Assembly: GCF_001931485.1 (NCBI RefSeq)
Contig: NZ_MSDV01000053.1
Location: forward strand, 30,382-94,381
Source: Burkholderia sp. SRS-W-2-2016
Lineage (GTDB): Bacteria; Pseudomonadota; Gammaproteobacteria; Burkholderiales; Burkholderiaceae
DNA length: 64,000 nt
Direction of reading: 5' to 3'
Made by a program: the position numbers and the translations under genes. Positions 50,723 to 59,209 of this stretch are shown piece by piece (positions within the stretch are counted from its first letter, which is position 1; every line of letters starts with the position of its first letter). The notes beneath the pieces are model-generated. The model saw nothing but the letters and a program-made list of their open reading frames with translations. It was not told the DNA's origin and searched no databases.

Positions 50723-51394
50723 TCACGCGCGCTCGTCCGGCCACGGCGAGCCCAAAATCTGCCCGCAGAAATTGACGCGGCGGTAATCCGGATCGAGCCG
50801 TTCGAGCACATCGGCGCTCTGCGTGCCGACCGTCGTCTGCGGCCGGAACGCGAGTCCGCGTCCGAGTGCGCCGATCAGTTCGTGCCGGTAACCGTTGCCG
50901 CGCGGGAACGCGGCAAGCAGCGTCGCGCGCTCGCGCTCCGTATACAGATGCAGGTTCGCGCCGGTCAGATCGGTGCGGACCGCGGCCGCGAGCAGATCGG
51001 CGAGCGGCGTCACGCGCGCCGGAATACCCGGCGACGTGTGCAATGCAATCGCGAGCCACGCGTCGTGCTGCAACTGCGGGTTGAGCCCGTAGTGATGCAG
51101 CAGATGCCGCGCGGCGTCCGCGCTGTCGAGTTCATAGCGCGCCGCCGAGTGCGAATACGCGGGACTCAAACCCATGTTCGCGTACATCGCGCTCACATAC
51201 AGCGCATCCGTATCGCAGCTCAGGCCGCCACGGCGCGCCCGCAACATCGCCAGCACGAACACCCGGTTCGCGTGCCCGAGCAGGATCGCGGGGAGCGTCG
51301 CGCGCGCGCTTTCGACAGCGGCGGTCGCCACCGGCGTGCGCGGAATCCGCACGCCGGCAACTTCACTGAGCTTGTGCCACGACGCCGTCTGCAT
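50723..51394 (-). CDS. HD-domain-like protein with degenerate metal site
   Basis: A 223-residue soluble protein resembling the cyanamide hydratase/HD phosphohydrolase group. LLGHANRVFVLAML supplies the first family histidine (about residue 41). The position of the HD dyad reads VSAMYANMGLS (A72-N73), so the two central metal ligands are lost. LHHYGLNPQLQHDAWLAIALHTSPGIPARVTPLADLLAAAVRTDL keeps the later helical pattern. It may be an inactive or repurposed member. It lies between the DoxX and XapX genes in the same operon. Confidence 0.72.
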   Translation of the reverse strand: MQTASWHKLSEVAGVRIPRTPVATAAVESARATLPAILLGHANRVFVLAMLRARRGGLSCDTDALYVSAMYANMGLSPAYSHSAARYELDSADAARHLLHHYGLNPQLQHDAWLAIALHTSPGIPARVTPLADLLAAAVRTDLTGANLHLYTERERATLLAAFPRGNGYRHELIGALGRGLAFRPQTTVGTQSADVLERLDPDYRRVNFCGQILGSPWPDERA

Positions 51395-51446
51395 AGCTTC
51401 CCTTGCGCTGGTTAGTCACGTACGGATGAGGTGGCGCCCGCCGCGC

Positions 51447-51863
51447 TCATGCCGCCTCGCGCGAGCCGAGCGACCCGCGCGGCCACCGCACGCGATAGCG
51501 CCCCGCGCCGCCAATTGCCACGGTGCCGAACAGGATCAGCAGCATCCACGCGAACTGCCCTTGCTCGATGCTCCAGTCCGGATGGACCAGCGCAAGCGCG
51601 ACCACGCAGACGACGAGAATCGGCAGCGCGGCGAGCCGCGTGAACACACCGGCGATCATCAGCAGCGGACACACGACCTCCGCGAAAATCGCGAAGCCGA
51701 GCGTGAACGCGGCGCCCAGATGCAGCGGGTCCTCGATCGCGCTCAACTGCGCATGCACATGCAGCAGCTTCGGCAAGCCGTGCACGATCAGCACGAGCAG
51801 GCTCGCGCTCACGCGCAGGAACAGCAGCGCGAAGTCGGCGGCGGTGGCGTCGATGCGTTTCAT
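51447..51863 (-). CDS. DoxX family membrane protein
   Basis: A 138-residue inner-membrane protein with four helices and the DoxX signature GLPKLL in the first loop and GAAFTLGFAIFAEVVCPLLMIAGVFTRLAALPI. DoxX proteins are associated with redox or oxidative-stress complexes, and their own reaction is not settled. The gene begins 16 bp after the large amidohydrolase in the same direction. Confidence 0.87.
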   Translation of the reverse strand: MKRIDATAADFALLFLRVSASLLVLIVHGLPKLLHVHAQLSAIEDPLHLGAAFTLGFAIFAEVVCPLLMIAGVFTRLAALPILVVCVVALALVHPDWSIEQGQFAWMLLILFGTVAIGGAGRYRVRWPRGSLGSREAA

Positions 51864-51879
51864 CGTGGCGCGCTCCCGT

Positions 51880-53781
51880 TCAGAACGCGAAGCAGCTGCA
51901 ACCGAGCGCGCCCCAGAACCCGTTCGAGTCCGAGGCCGGCACGTTGCTGCGCCACGCCCAGCCGTGCGCGTGCTGATGGATCCCGCACAGGTTCAAGCAC
52001 GCATCGCTGCACGACTGCGCGGGCACCGCCGCCGCGTTCAACGCCGACGCCGGCACCGGCTTGTAGCGCGCGTACCCGCCGAACTCGGCGACCGGCGACC
52101 ACGTCGGACTGACCGGCAGCGCGGGCGGGCTCAGTGCATCGAACTCGGCTTCCGCATACACGATGCGTCCGCCGACCACGGTCAGCACCGAGTTCAGATG
52201 CTTGATGTCGTCTTCGTCGATCGTGAAGAAGTCGTCGCTGAGCACCGCGAAGTCCGCGAACTGGCCGGGCACCAGCGCGCCCTTCTTCGCTTCGTCGTTC
52301 GAGAACCATGCGCTGCCCACCGTATAGCGGCGCAGCGCTTCCATCCGTTCGAGCCGGTCGCGTTGCGCATACATCGGCGTGCCGCCGACCGTGCGCCCCG
52401 ACACCAGCCAGTACAGCGACACGAACGGGTTGTAGCTGGCGACCCGGGTCGCGTCGGTGCCCGCGCCGACCGGCAGGCCGGCGGCCAGCATCTTGCGCAC
52501 CGGCGGCGTTTGCGCGGCGGCTTCGGCGCCGTAGCGCGCGATGAAGTATTCGCCCTGATACGCCATCCGGTGCTGCACGGCGATCCCGCCGCCGAGCGCC
52601 GCGATCCGTTCGATGTTGCGATCCGAGATCGTCTCGCAGTGGTCGAAGAACCAGCGCAGCCCGTTGAACGGCGTGTCGGCGTTCACGCGCTCGAACACGT
52701 CGAGGAAGCGGCTGATCGATTCGTCGTAGGTTGCGTGCAGGCGCCACGGCCAGCGGTTTTGCACCAAGAGGCGCACCACGCCTTCCAGCTCTTTCTCCAT
52801 CTCTTCGGGCAGATCGGGGCGCGGCTCCAGGAAGTCCTCGAAGTCGGCCGCCGAAAACACCAGCATCTCGCCCGCGCCGTTGACCTTCAGGAAGTCGTCG
52901 CCGTCGCCGGGACGGGTCGCCTTCACCCACCTCGCGAAGTCCTCGATCTCGCGCTTCGCGTTCTGCGTGAACAGGTTGTACGCGATGCGGATCGTCAGCT
53001 GCTCGCGGCGCGCGAGTTCCATGATCACCGCGTAGTCGTCCGGGTACGCCTGGTAGCCGCCGCCCGCGTCGATCGCGCTGGTCACCCCTAACCGGTTCAG
53101 CTCGCGCATGAACTGGCGCGACGAATTCATCTGGTCGTCGAGCGGCAGCTTCGGGCCCTTCGCGAGCGTTGCATACAGCAGCCCGGCGTTCGGCCGCGCG
53201 ATCAGCATGCCGGTCGGATTGCCGCGCCGGTCGCGCTGGATTTCGCCTCCCGGCGGATTGGGCGTGTCGCGCGTATAGCCGACCGCGCGCAGCGCCGCCG
53301 CGTTCAGCAGCGCGCTGTCATACAGGTGCAGGATGAACACCGGCGTATCCGGTGCGATCGCATTGATTTCTTCGAGCGTGGGACCGCGCTTCTCGACGAA
53401 CTGGAATTCGTTCCAGCCGCCGACCACCCGCACCCATTGCGGCGCCGGCGTGCGCGCGACCTGCTCGCGCAGCATCCGCAGCGCGTCGTGCAGCGACGGC
53501 ACGCCGTCCCAGCGCAATTCCATATTGAAGTTCAGGCCGCCGCGGATCACATGCAGGTGCGAGTCGTTCAGCCCCGGGATCACGGTGCGGCCATTCAGGT
53601 CGATGCGACGCGCGTCGTCGCGCGCCCATTGCATCACGTCGCGCTCGTTGCCGGACGCGACGATCTTGCCGTCGGCCACCGCGAGCGCCGTTACGAACGA
53701 GCGGCGCTCGTCCTGGGTCGCGATCTTGCCGTTATAGATCACCAGGTCGGCGATACGCTGAGGTTGATCGGATGCGCTCAT
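51880..53781 (-). CDS. YtcJ-like amidohydrolase (amidohydrolase 3 family)
   Basis: A 633-residue metal-dependent hydrolase from the ATG at 53781 (AGGAG 8 nt upstream). The N-terminal VIYNGKIATQDERRSFVTALAVADGKIVASG and NDSHLHVIRGG give the first metal pair, FDHCETIS and GAGTDATRVASYNPF the later ligands. FADFAVLSDDFFTIDEDDIKHLNSVLTVVGGRIVYA closes the fold. The C-terminal 50 residues add a cysteine-rich tail (SCSDACLNLCGIHQHAHG...GCSCF) not seen in typical YtcJ, perhaps a metal site. Substrate unknown. It starts 90 bp after the isochorismatase-like gene. Confidence 0.87.
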   Translation of the reverse strand: MSASDQPQRIADLVIYNGKIATQDERRSFVTALAVADGKIVASGNERDVMQWARDDARRIDLNGRTVIPGLNDSHLHVIRGGLNFNMELRWDGVPSLHDALRMLREQVARTPAPQWVRVVGGWNEFQFVEKRGPTLEEINAIAPDTPVFILHLYDSALLNAAALRAVGYTRDTPNPPGGEIQRDRRGNPTGMLIARPNAGLLYATLAKGPKLPLDDQMNSSRQFMRELNRLGVTSAIDAGGGYQAYPDDYAVIMELARREQLTIRIAYNLFTQNAKREIEDFARWVKATRPGDGDDFLKVNGAGEMLVFSAADFEDFLEPRPDLPEEMEKELEGVVRLLVQNRWPWRLHATYDESISRFLDVFERVNADTPFNGLRWFFDHCETISDRNIERIAALGGGIAVQHRMAYQGEYFIARYGAEAAAQTPPVRKMLAAGLPVGAGTDATRVASYNPFVSLYWLVSGRTVGGTPMYAQRDRLERMEALRRYTVGSAWFSNDEAKKGALVPGQFADFAVLSDDFFTIDEDDIKHLNSVLTVVGGRIVYAEAEFDALSPPALPVSPTWSPVAEFGGYARYKPVPASALNAAAVPAQSCSDACLNLCGIHQHAHGWAWRSNVPASDSNGFWGALGCSCFAF

Positions 53782-53871
53782 CGACGCTCTCCTGTGTCTG
53801 TGAATCGATTGATTAGTAGGGCGAAGCGCGCGCGGCACGGGTAGCGTGCCGCGCGCCGGATCATGCGGGTA

Positions 53872-54507
53872 TTAGCCCGCCTCGCTCGCGTGTTCGCCGA
53901 GGATCTGCTTCGCGTAGCGCACGCCGATGCCGTACGCGCTATGCGCCTTGAAGATGTCCATGCAGCCGTCGTAGGTCTCGCCGCGCGCCCAGTCGCGTTG
54001 CAGTTCGCACATGAACTGCAGCGAGTTCATCGGCACCGCGCCGGCCTGCACGATGCGCTGTACCGCGCGCTCGTGCGCCTCTTCGGTGATGTCGCCGCAC
54101 GCGTCGGTCGGCACGTAGATTTCGAAGCCTTCGGCCAGCATCTGGATGGTCGGGAACGTCACGCACACTTCGGTCCACAGACCGGCGATCACGATCTTCT
54201 TGCGGCCGGTCGCCTTGATCGCCTCGCGAAAGCCCGCGTCTTCCCACGAGTTCATCGACGTGCGGTCGATCGGTTTGATCTCCGGAAACACCGACTGCAC
54301 TTCCGGCAGCAGGTGGCCGCTGAACGAATCGGCGGCGATGGTCGTGAGGATGGTCGGCACCTTGAAGAGCTTCGCGGCCTTCGCGAGGATCTGCACGTTG
54401 TGCAGAACCGTGGTGCGCTCGTGCGAGTGCGTGCCGAAGAACATCTGCGGCTGGTGGTCGATCAGCGCGAGCGCGCAGGTGTCGGGAGTCAGCAGTTCAA
54501 AAGCCAT
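53872..54507 (-). CDS. Isochorismatase-family hydrolase (YcaC-like)
   Basis: A 211-residue cysteine hydrolase. The catalytic Asp is in LALIDHQPQMF and the nucleophile Cys in IAGLWTEVCVTFPTIQML; the cis-peptide region TDACGDITEEAHERAVQRI is typical of YcaC. Members hydrolyse amides or are of unknown specificity. The ATG at 54507 is preceded by GGAGCCG. The upstream promoter (54599-54650) has the same element as that of the alpha/beta hydrolase gene, and probably drives this and all following genes down to 46881. Confidence 0.87.
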   Translation of the reverse strand: MAFELLTPDTCALALIDHQPQMFFGTHSHERTTVLHNVQILAKAAKLFKVPTILTTIAADSFSGHLLPEVQSVFPEIKPIDRTSMNSWEDAGFREAIKATGRKKIVIAGLWTEVCVTFPTIQMLAEGFEIYVPTDACGDITEEAHERAVQRIVQAGAVPMNSLQFMCELQRDWARGETYDGCMDIFKAHSAYGIGVRYAKQILGEHASEAG

Positions 54508-54598
54508 TAACGGCTCCAGTTGAATGAGTGAACGGATAAAAGATCGTTGCAGCAGGGAATTCATCGCGACTTTCCAAACAGGCTTCGCGAAGGCGCTC

Positions 54599-54650
54599 AC
54601 TTTAGGGAGCCGGCGCCTGAAAGTCCTTTGGAAAGCCTGAAGTTTTCTGA
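54599..54650 (-). promoter_or_regulatory. Cluster promoter 1: TCAG-N6-TCAG element plus -10-like box
   Basis: Read on the minus strand, a 30-bp element (54650-54621) starts TCAG-N6-TCAG and ends CCAAAGGACTT; TAAAGT (54604-54599) follows 16 bp after GGACTT. The same element and spacing occur at 55908-55959. Position directly over the -35 region suggests an activator-dependent promoter. The leader is about 85 nt before the isochorismatase-like gene. Confidence 0.72.
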
Positions 54651-54688
54651 TGAAGTTCTGACATGCCCGGCGTCGCGTGACGCGGGAT

Positions 54689-54720
54689 TGAATTCGTGCC
54701 GCGACGGCGGCGCGAATTCA
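54689..54720. repeat. 14-bp inverted repeat (one mismatch) between hydrolase genes
   Basis: TGAATTCGTGCCGC and GCGGCGCGAATTCA are separated by GACG. It lies between the alpha/beta hydrolase stop and promoter 1. No T-run follows on either strand, so it is either a weak attenuating hairpin or a protein site. Confidence 0.5.
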
Positions 54721-54784
54721 GGGCAACGGTGCTGCGAAGAAACTCGCTTGCCGGCGGCGACGCCAGAAGCGTCGGTATCAGGTG

Positions 54785-55777
54785 TTAGCCCTTCAGGAAC
54801 GCGAGCAGATCCGCGTTGACCTTATCGACGTGCGTGCTGCACATACCGTGCGGCGCGCCCGCGTAGACCTTCAGCGTCGCGTTCCTGACGATCTTCGCGG
54901 ACAGCTTCGCGGAGTTGTCGATCGGCACGATCTGGTCGTCGTCGCCGTGCAGGATCAGCGTCGGCACGCTGATCTTTTTCAGGTCTTCGGTGTAGTCGAC
55001 TTCCGAGAACTGCTTGATGCACTCGTACTGGCCTTTGATCGAACCGGCCATCCCCTGGCGCCAGAAGTCCTGCACGAGGCCTTGCGAGACCTTCGCGTCC
55101 GGGCGGTTGAAGCCGTAGAACGGCGTCGCGAGATCGAGGTAGAACTGCGAGCGGTTCGCGGCGACGCCGTCGCGGATGCCGTCGAACACCGACATCGGCA
55201 CACCGGTCGGGTTGCCGGCCGTCTTCAGCATCAGCGGCGGCACCGCGCCGATCAGCACTGCCTTGGCGACGCGCTTCTCGCCATGACGGCCGATGTAATG
55301 CGCGACTTCACCGCCGCCGGTCGAATGGCCGACCAGCATCGCGCCCTTCACGTCGAGCGCGTCGAGCACCGCGGCGAGGTCGTCCGCGTAGGTGTCCATG
55401 TCGTTGCCCGCGGACGGCTGGCCCGAGCGGCCGTGGCCGCGGCGGTCGTGTGCGATCACCCGGTAGCCCTGATTGACGAGGAACAGCATCTGCGCGTCCC
55501 ACGCGTCGGCCGACAGCGGCCAGCCGTGCGAGAACACCACCGGCGTGCCGGTGCCCCAGTCCTTGTAATAGATCTGCGTGCCGTCTTTCGCGCTCACATA
55601 ACCGCCGCCGTTATGGTGGCCGGTACCGTGCGCCTTCGCGTTCGCGCCGGCCGTGGTGGCTGCGCCGGCCGGCAGGCTCGACATCGCCGCCACCGCGCCG
55701 GCCACGCCCGCGCTGGCGGACAGGAGGCGCCGGCGCGCGGCGAAATTGGTTTGCGTCGTGGTTTGCTGCGTAGTCAT
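54785..55777 (-). CDS. Alpha/beta hydrolase, non-heme chloroperoxidase-like, with Tat signal
   Basis: A 330-residue protein with a twin-arginine signal (RRRLLSASAGVAGAVAAM) and a mature alpha/beta-hydrolase fold. The oxyanion HGWPLSADAWDAQM, the nucleophile elbow GHSTGGG, the acid in LILHGDDDQIVP and the histidine in GAPHGMC form the catalytic triad. This is the pattern of non-heme haloperoxidases/esterases. Export to the periplasm by the Tat system is inferred. It is preceded by cluster promoter 2 and separated from the next gene by 277 bp with its own promoter. Confidence 0.9.
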   Translation of the reverse strand: MTTQQTTTQTNFAARRRLLSASAGVAGAVAAMSSLPAGAATTAGANAKAHGTGHHNGGGYVSAKDGTQIYYKDWGTGTPVVFSHGWPLSADAWDAQMLFLVNQGYRVIAHDRRGHGRSGQPSAGNDMDTYADDLAAVLDALDVKGAMLVGHSTGGGEVAHYIGRHGEKRVAKAVLIGAVPPLMLKTAGNPTGVPMSVFDGIRDGVAANRSQFYLDLATPFYGFNRPDAKVSQGLVQDFWRQGMAGSIKGQYECIKQFSEVDYTEDLKKISVPTLILHGDDDQIVPIDNSAKLSAKIVRNATLKVYAGAPHGMCSTHVDKVNADLLAFLKG

Positions 55778-55907
55778 GGTTCTCTCCGTCGTTGCCTCGC
55801 CGCGGTAGCGCCGCGCGAGGTCGCTGCTGATGAGCGATTAGTCTGATAGCGATGGGCGGGACGGACCGCAACGCTGCCGGCGGTCCGCCATTCGATTTCG
55901 CCCGCGC

Positions 55908-55959
55908 AGTCTAGCGACGGAGAAAAACCAAGTCCTTTGGGAAATCTGAATAAATCTGA
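55908..55959 (-). promoter_or_regulatory. Cluster promoter 2: TCAG-N6-TCAG element plus -10-like box
   Basis: On the minus strand the 30-bp element (55959-55930) starts TCAG-N6-TCAG and ends CCCAAAGGACTT, identical in length to promoter 1 and matching it at about three quarters of positions; TAGACT (55913-55908) lies 16 bp after GGACTT. The direct repeat has a 10-bp period, as expected for a winged-helix (OmpR-type) activator such as the product of the adjacent gene at 55989. Confidence 0.72.
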
Positions 55960-55988
55960 AAGCGCGCTTAAATAGTTGAGCGCTGCCG

Positions 55989-58898
55989 CTAAGTGGCGTT
56001 GGAGGTGGCGTCGAACGCGGTGTCGCGGCTGTCGGCGGCGACGAACTCCGGCGTCGCCAGTTCGCGCCGCAACGCGGCCAGTTGCGCCGCTTCGGGCAGA
56101 CGCGCGTGCTCGCCGTCGCCGGCATGCTGCGCGTCGAAGCGGGTCAACGACGCGAGCAGTTCGGCGGCCTCGCGCCGCGCGCCGTCCTGCGCCAACGACG
56201 CGGCGAGATCCAGCGCGGCGCGCAACTCGAACAGCCATGCCTGTTGCTCGCGCGCCAGTTCGAGCGCCTGCGCGAGCTTGCGATGGCCGGTGCCGAGCAG
56301 ACGCGCGCGCGACGGCTCGCCGGCGGCGTACCCGCTCCGCGCGCGGGCGACGTCGATTGCACCGCTCACGCGCATCAGTTCCGCGTCGAACGCATGGTCG
56401 CCGCGCGCGTTGCCCTGGCGCTGCGCGTCTTCGATCCGCGCGAACGCTTCGTCGAGCCGCCCTTCTGCAATCAGCGCCTGCGCCAGACTCAGGATCAGCG
56501 GGATCGTCAGCCGGCGGAAGTTGCGGGCCTCCAGCCGGGCGAGACCCGCTTCGATCTGCGCGATTCCTTCGGCGCGGCGTCCCGCGGCCAGCGCCAGTCG
56601 ACCGGCGAGGCAGTCGCCGTAGTCCTGCCAGCCGTCGAAGCGATTGAGCGCGGCTTGCGAGCGCAACAGGCCCAGATGACGCGCCGCGAGCTCCGACTCG
56701 CCGCAGGCCAGCGCGACCGGCACCGCGACGACCGCGAGCAGATGGCACAGCGACGGCTCCAGCAGGTCCGGGCGCACGAGGTTGATGCCGCGCTCGATCA
56801 GCGCCAGCGCGAACGCGGTTTCACCCTGCATCCACACGATGCGGGCCAGCGTGCCGGTGCCGAAGATGCGCGGGTCGATCGCCAGTTCGGTATCCGCGCG
56901 GCTTTGCGGCGCGGTCGTGTCGAGCGCCGCCAGCGTGCGCTCGAGCCGCTCGCGCGCCTGCGCGTGTTCGCCGAAACAATGCAGCGACGCCGCCAGCGTC
57001 GCGCTCGCACAGAGTTTTTGCCACGCGGAGCCGCTGCTCAGCGCGCGCGACTCGAAGCGGGTCGCGAAGCGCAGCGACGCGTGAATGTCGCCGGCGGTCA
57101 TCGCCGCGTTCCACAGCCCCCACATCGCGCGGGCCTCGAAGGCCGCGTCGCCGCTCGCGACCGCGCGCGCCTGAACCCGCCGCCACAGCGCGGCGGCGTC
57201 CGCGGCGGCGCCGTCGGTCATCAGCAGCGCGGCCGCGTATGCGGAGCACACGCGCATCTCGCAGGTCGCGTCGACGCTGCCGTGCGGCAACGCATCGAGC
57301 GTTTCGAGCGCGCGTTGCGCGCGTTCGCGGCATTCGTGCACCAGCGACGCATCGAGCAGGCGGCCGACCAGCGAGCCCGCCAGCGCCACCCCGAGCGTCG
57401 CGTCGCCTTGCGCCGAAAACGCCCAGTCCCACGCGCTGCGGGCGGCGTCGAGCGGCGCGTCGGCGCCGCCCGCTTGCCCGCGGTGCGGGACCAGCGCCGA
57501 ACGGTCTTCGATCTGTCGTTGCAGATAGCGCAGATGACGCTGCGCGACCCGTTGCAGCTCGCCCTCGTCGCGCAGCTTTTCCATCGCATACGCGCGGGTC
57601 GATTCGGTGAGCCGGTACAGCGCGATCGCGCCATGAAACTCGACCGTCAGCAGCGATTTCGCGGCCAGCTCGCCGAGCGCGGCGATCGTCGACGCGATCG
57701 GCACGCCCGGTTCGATCGCCACCGCGCACACCGCGTCGAACGCGAAGCTGCCGGCGAAGAACGCCAGGCTGCGAAACAGCGTCTTCGCGTTCGCATCGAG
57801 CAGCGTGTAGCTCCAGTCGAACGTGGCCCGCAAGGTCTGGTGGCGCGGCAGCGCCAGCCGCAAGCCGCCGCTCAGCAGATCGAGGCGGTCGTCCAGCCGC
57901 GCGGCGACGCCGTCGATGCCGAGCGTCGCGACCCGCGCCGCCGCCAGTTCGATCGCGAGCGGCAAGCCCTCCAGGCGCCGGCAGATTTCGCTGACCGCGC
58001 GCACGCTGGCCGCGTCCGTCGCGCAGGCCGGCGCGAGATCGCGCGCCCGCTGCAGGAACAGCTGCACCGCGCCGCGCGCGCGCATCGTTTCGAGCGGCTC
58101 GTCGGCGGCCGGCACGTCGAGCGGCTCGACCCGGTACACGGTCTCCGCGCGGATCGTCAGCGGCTCGCGGCTGGTCACGAGCACCCGCAGCCAACGCGCG
58201 TGCGCGACCAGCGCTTCGACCACTTCCGCGACCTCGCCGACCACCTGCTCGGCGTTGTCGAGCACCAGCAACACGCCATCGGGCGACATCTTCGCGAGCA
58301 GCGCGCACGGGTCCTGCATCACGTCGGCTGGGGTCGCCTGCAACGCCAGCGCGAGCGTGGCCAGCACCGACGCGCGCGAACTGGCGGACGCCAGCTCGAC
58401 GAAACAGACCGTGCGCCCGAAACGCTGCTGCACGGCCTCGGCGACACACAGCGCGAGCGCGGTCTTGCCGATCCCGCCGGCGCCCACCAGCGTGACGACG
58501 GCCGACTGCGCGAGCTTGGCCACCACGTTCTCGACGTCGTGCGCGCGGCCGACCAGCACCGGCGCGCGGCCGGGCAGCCGGGTGGCGAGCGCGGCCGGCG
58601 CCGCCGCCGGCAACTGCGGCAGCAGGATATAACCGCGCCCCGACACCGTCTTGATCAGTTCGCGATCCGCCTCCAGCGCCTTGCGCAGCGCCGCGATATG
58701 CACCTGCAGGCGGTTTTCCTCGACGATCTGGTCGGGCCACACCGAGTCGATCAGCTCGTCCTTGCTCACGATCGAACCGTTGGCGCGAAACAGCACTTCC
58801 AGAATGTCGAATGCGCGCGCGCTGATGCGCAGCGGCAAGCCTTGACGCAGAATCTCACGCTGCTCGAAGTTGACGAGCAAGGCGCCAATTTTGATCAT
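55989..58898 (-). CDS. Winged-helix/STAND ATPase transcriptional regulator
   Basis: A 969-residue regulator from the ATG at 58898 with AAGGAAG upstream. The winged helix has DSVWPDQIVEENRLQVHIAALRKAL and SGRGYILLPQ. The ATPase has Walker A GAGGIGKT (about 138-145), Walker B VLLVLDNAEQ (about 208) and EGLPLAIELAAARV. The C-terminal half is made of TPR-like helices. It is the third such protein in the window, homologous to those at 32066 and 33545. It lies just upstream of, and on the same strand as, the hydrolase cluster whose two promoters share a direct-repeat element, and is the natural activator. Its own promoter region is shared with the divergent AraC gene. Confidence 0.88.
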   Translation of the reverse strand: MIKIGALLVNFEQREILRQGLPLRISARAFDILEVLFRANGSIVSKDELIDSVWPDQIVEENRLQVHIAALRKALEADRELIKTVSGRGYILLPQLPAAAPAALATRLPGRAPVLVGRAHDVENVVAKLAQSAVVTLVGAGGIGKTALALCVAEAVQQRFGRTVCFVELASASSRASVLATLALALQATPADVMQDPCALLAKMSPDGVLLVLDNAEQVVGEVAEVVEALVAHARWLRVLVTSREPLTIRAETVYRVEPLDVPAADEPLETMRARGAVQLFLQRARDLAPACATDAASVRAVSEICRRLEGLPLAIELAAARVATLGIDGVAARLDDRLDLLSGGLRLALPRHQTLRATFDWSYTLLDANAKTLFRSLAFFAGSFAFDAVCAVAIEPGVPIASTIAALGELAAKSLLTVEFHGAIALYRLTESTRAYAMEKLRDEGELQRVAQRHLRYLQRQIEDRSALVPHRGQAGGADAPLDAARSAWDWAFSAQGDATLGVALAGSLVGRLLDASLVHECRERAQRALETLDALPHGSVDATCEMRVCSAYAAALLMTDGAAADAAALWRRVQARAVASGDAAFEARAMWGLWNAAMTAGDIHASLRFATRFESRALSSGSAWQKLCASATLAASLHCFGEHAQARERLERTLAALDTTAPQSRADTELAIDPRIFGTGTLARIVWMQGETAFALALIERGINLVRPDLLEPSLCHLLAVVAVPVALACGESELAARHLGLLRSQAALNRFDGWQDYGDCLAGRLALAAGRRAEGIAQIEAGLARLEARNFRRLTIPLILSLAQALIAEGRLDEAFARIEDAQRQGNARGDHAFDAELMRVSGAIDVARARSGYAAGEPSRARLLGTGHRKLAQALELAREQQAWLFELRAALDLAASLAQDGARREAAELLASLTRFDAQHAGDGEHARLPEAAQLAALRRELATPEFVAADSRDTAFDATSNAT

Positions 58899-59209
58899 GG
58901 ATGCTTCCTTGGGTCGCCGGACGGTGCGGCGCGATGACTGCGGATGCGGACGGGTCGACCGGGGCGTCGACGGGAGGATGGCCGAATTGTAAGGGTCATT
59001 TAACATTTCAGTCTTGCCTAAAAATACTCTTCGCAGCGCGGCGGTTAACAACCAATACGCAACCAACCCGCAACCCGAACGGCACGTCCCAGCCTTACGT
59101 GCGCCTTATTGCTGTGGTAACTTCCTGCGCGTCAAATTTCGGCTCACGTGCCGTCACGACCTATCGCCACGATGTCGCGACGAAGTCCGACGAAAACAGC
59201 TCGCTCACC
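58899..59209. other. Divergent intergenic region between the STAND regulator and AraC genes
   Basis: The 311 bp contain an AT-rich patch (around 58990-59030, including CATTTAACATTTCAG and CCTAAAAATACTC) that probably holds promoters for one or both genes. A second copy of the cluster element was looked for and not found. Confidence 0.45.

Noticed and set aside
56082..58937. 951-residue open frame opposite the STAND regulator
   Set aside because: Antisense shadow of a well-supported gene, low-complexity Arg/Ala/Gln composition.
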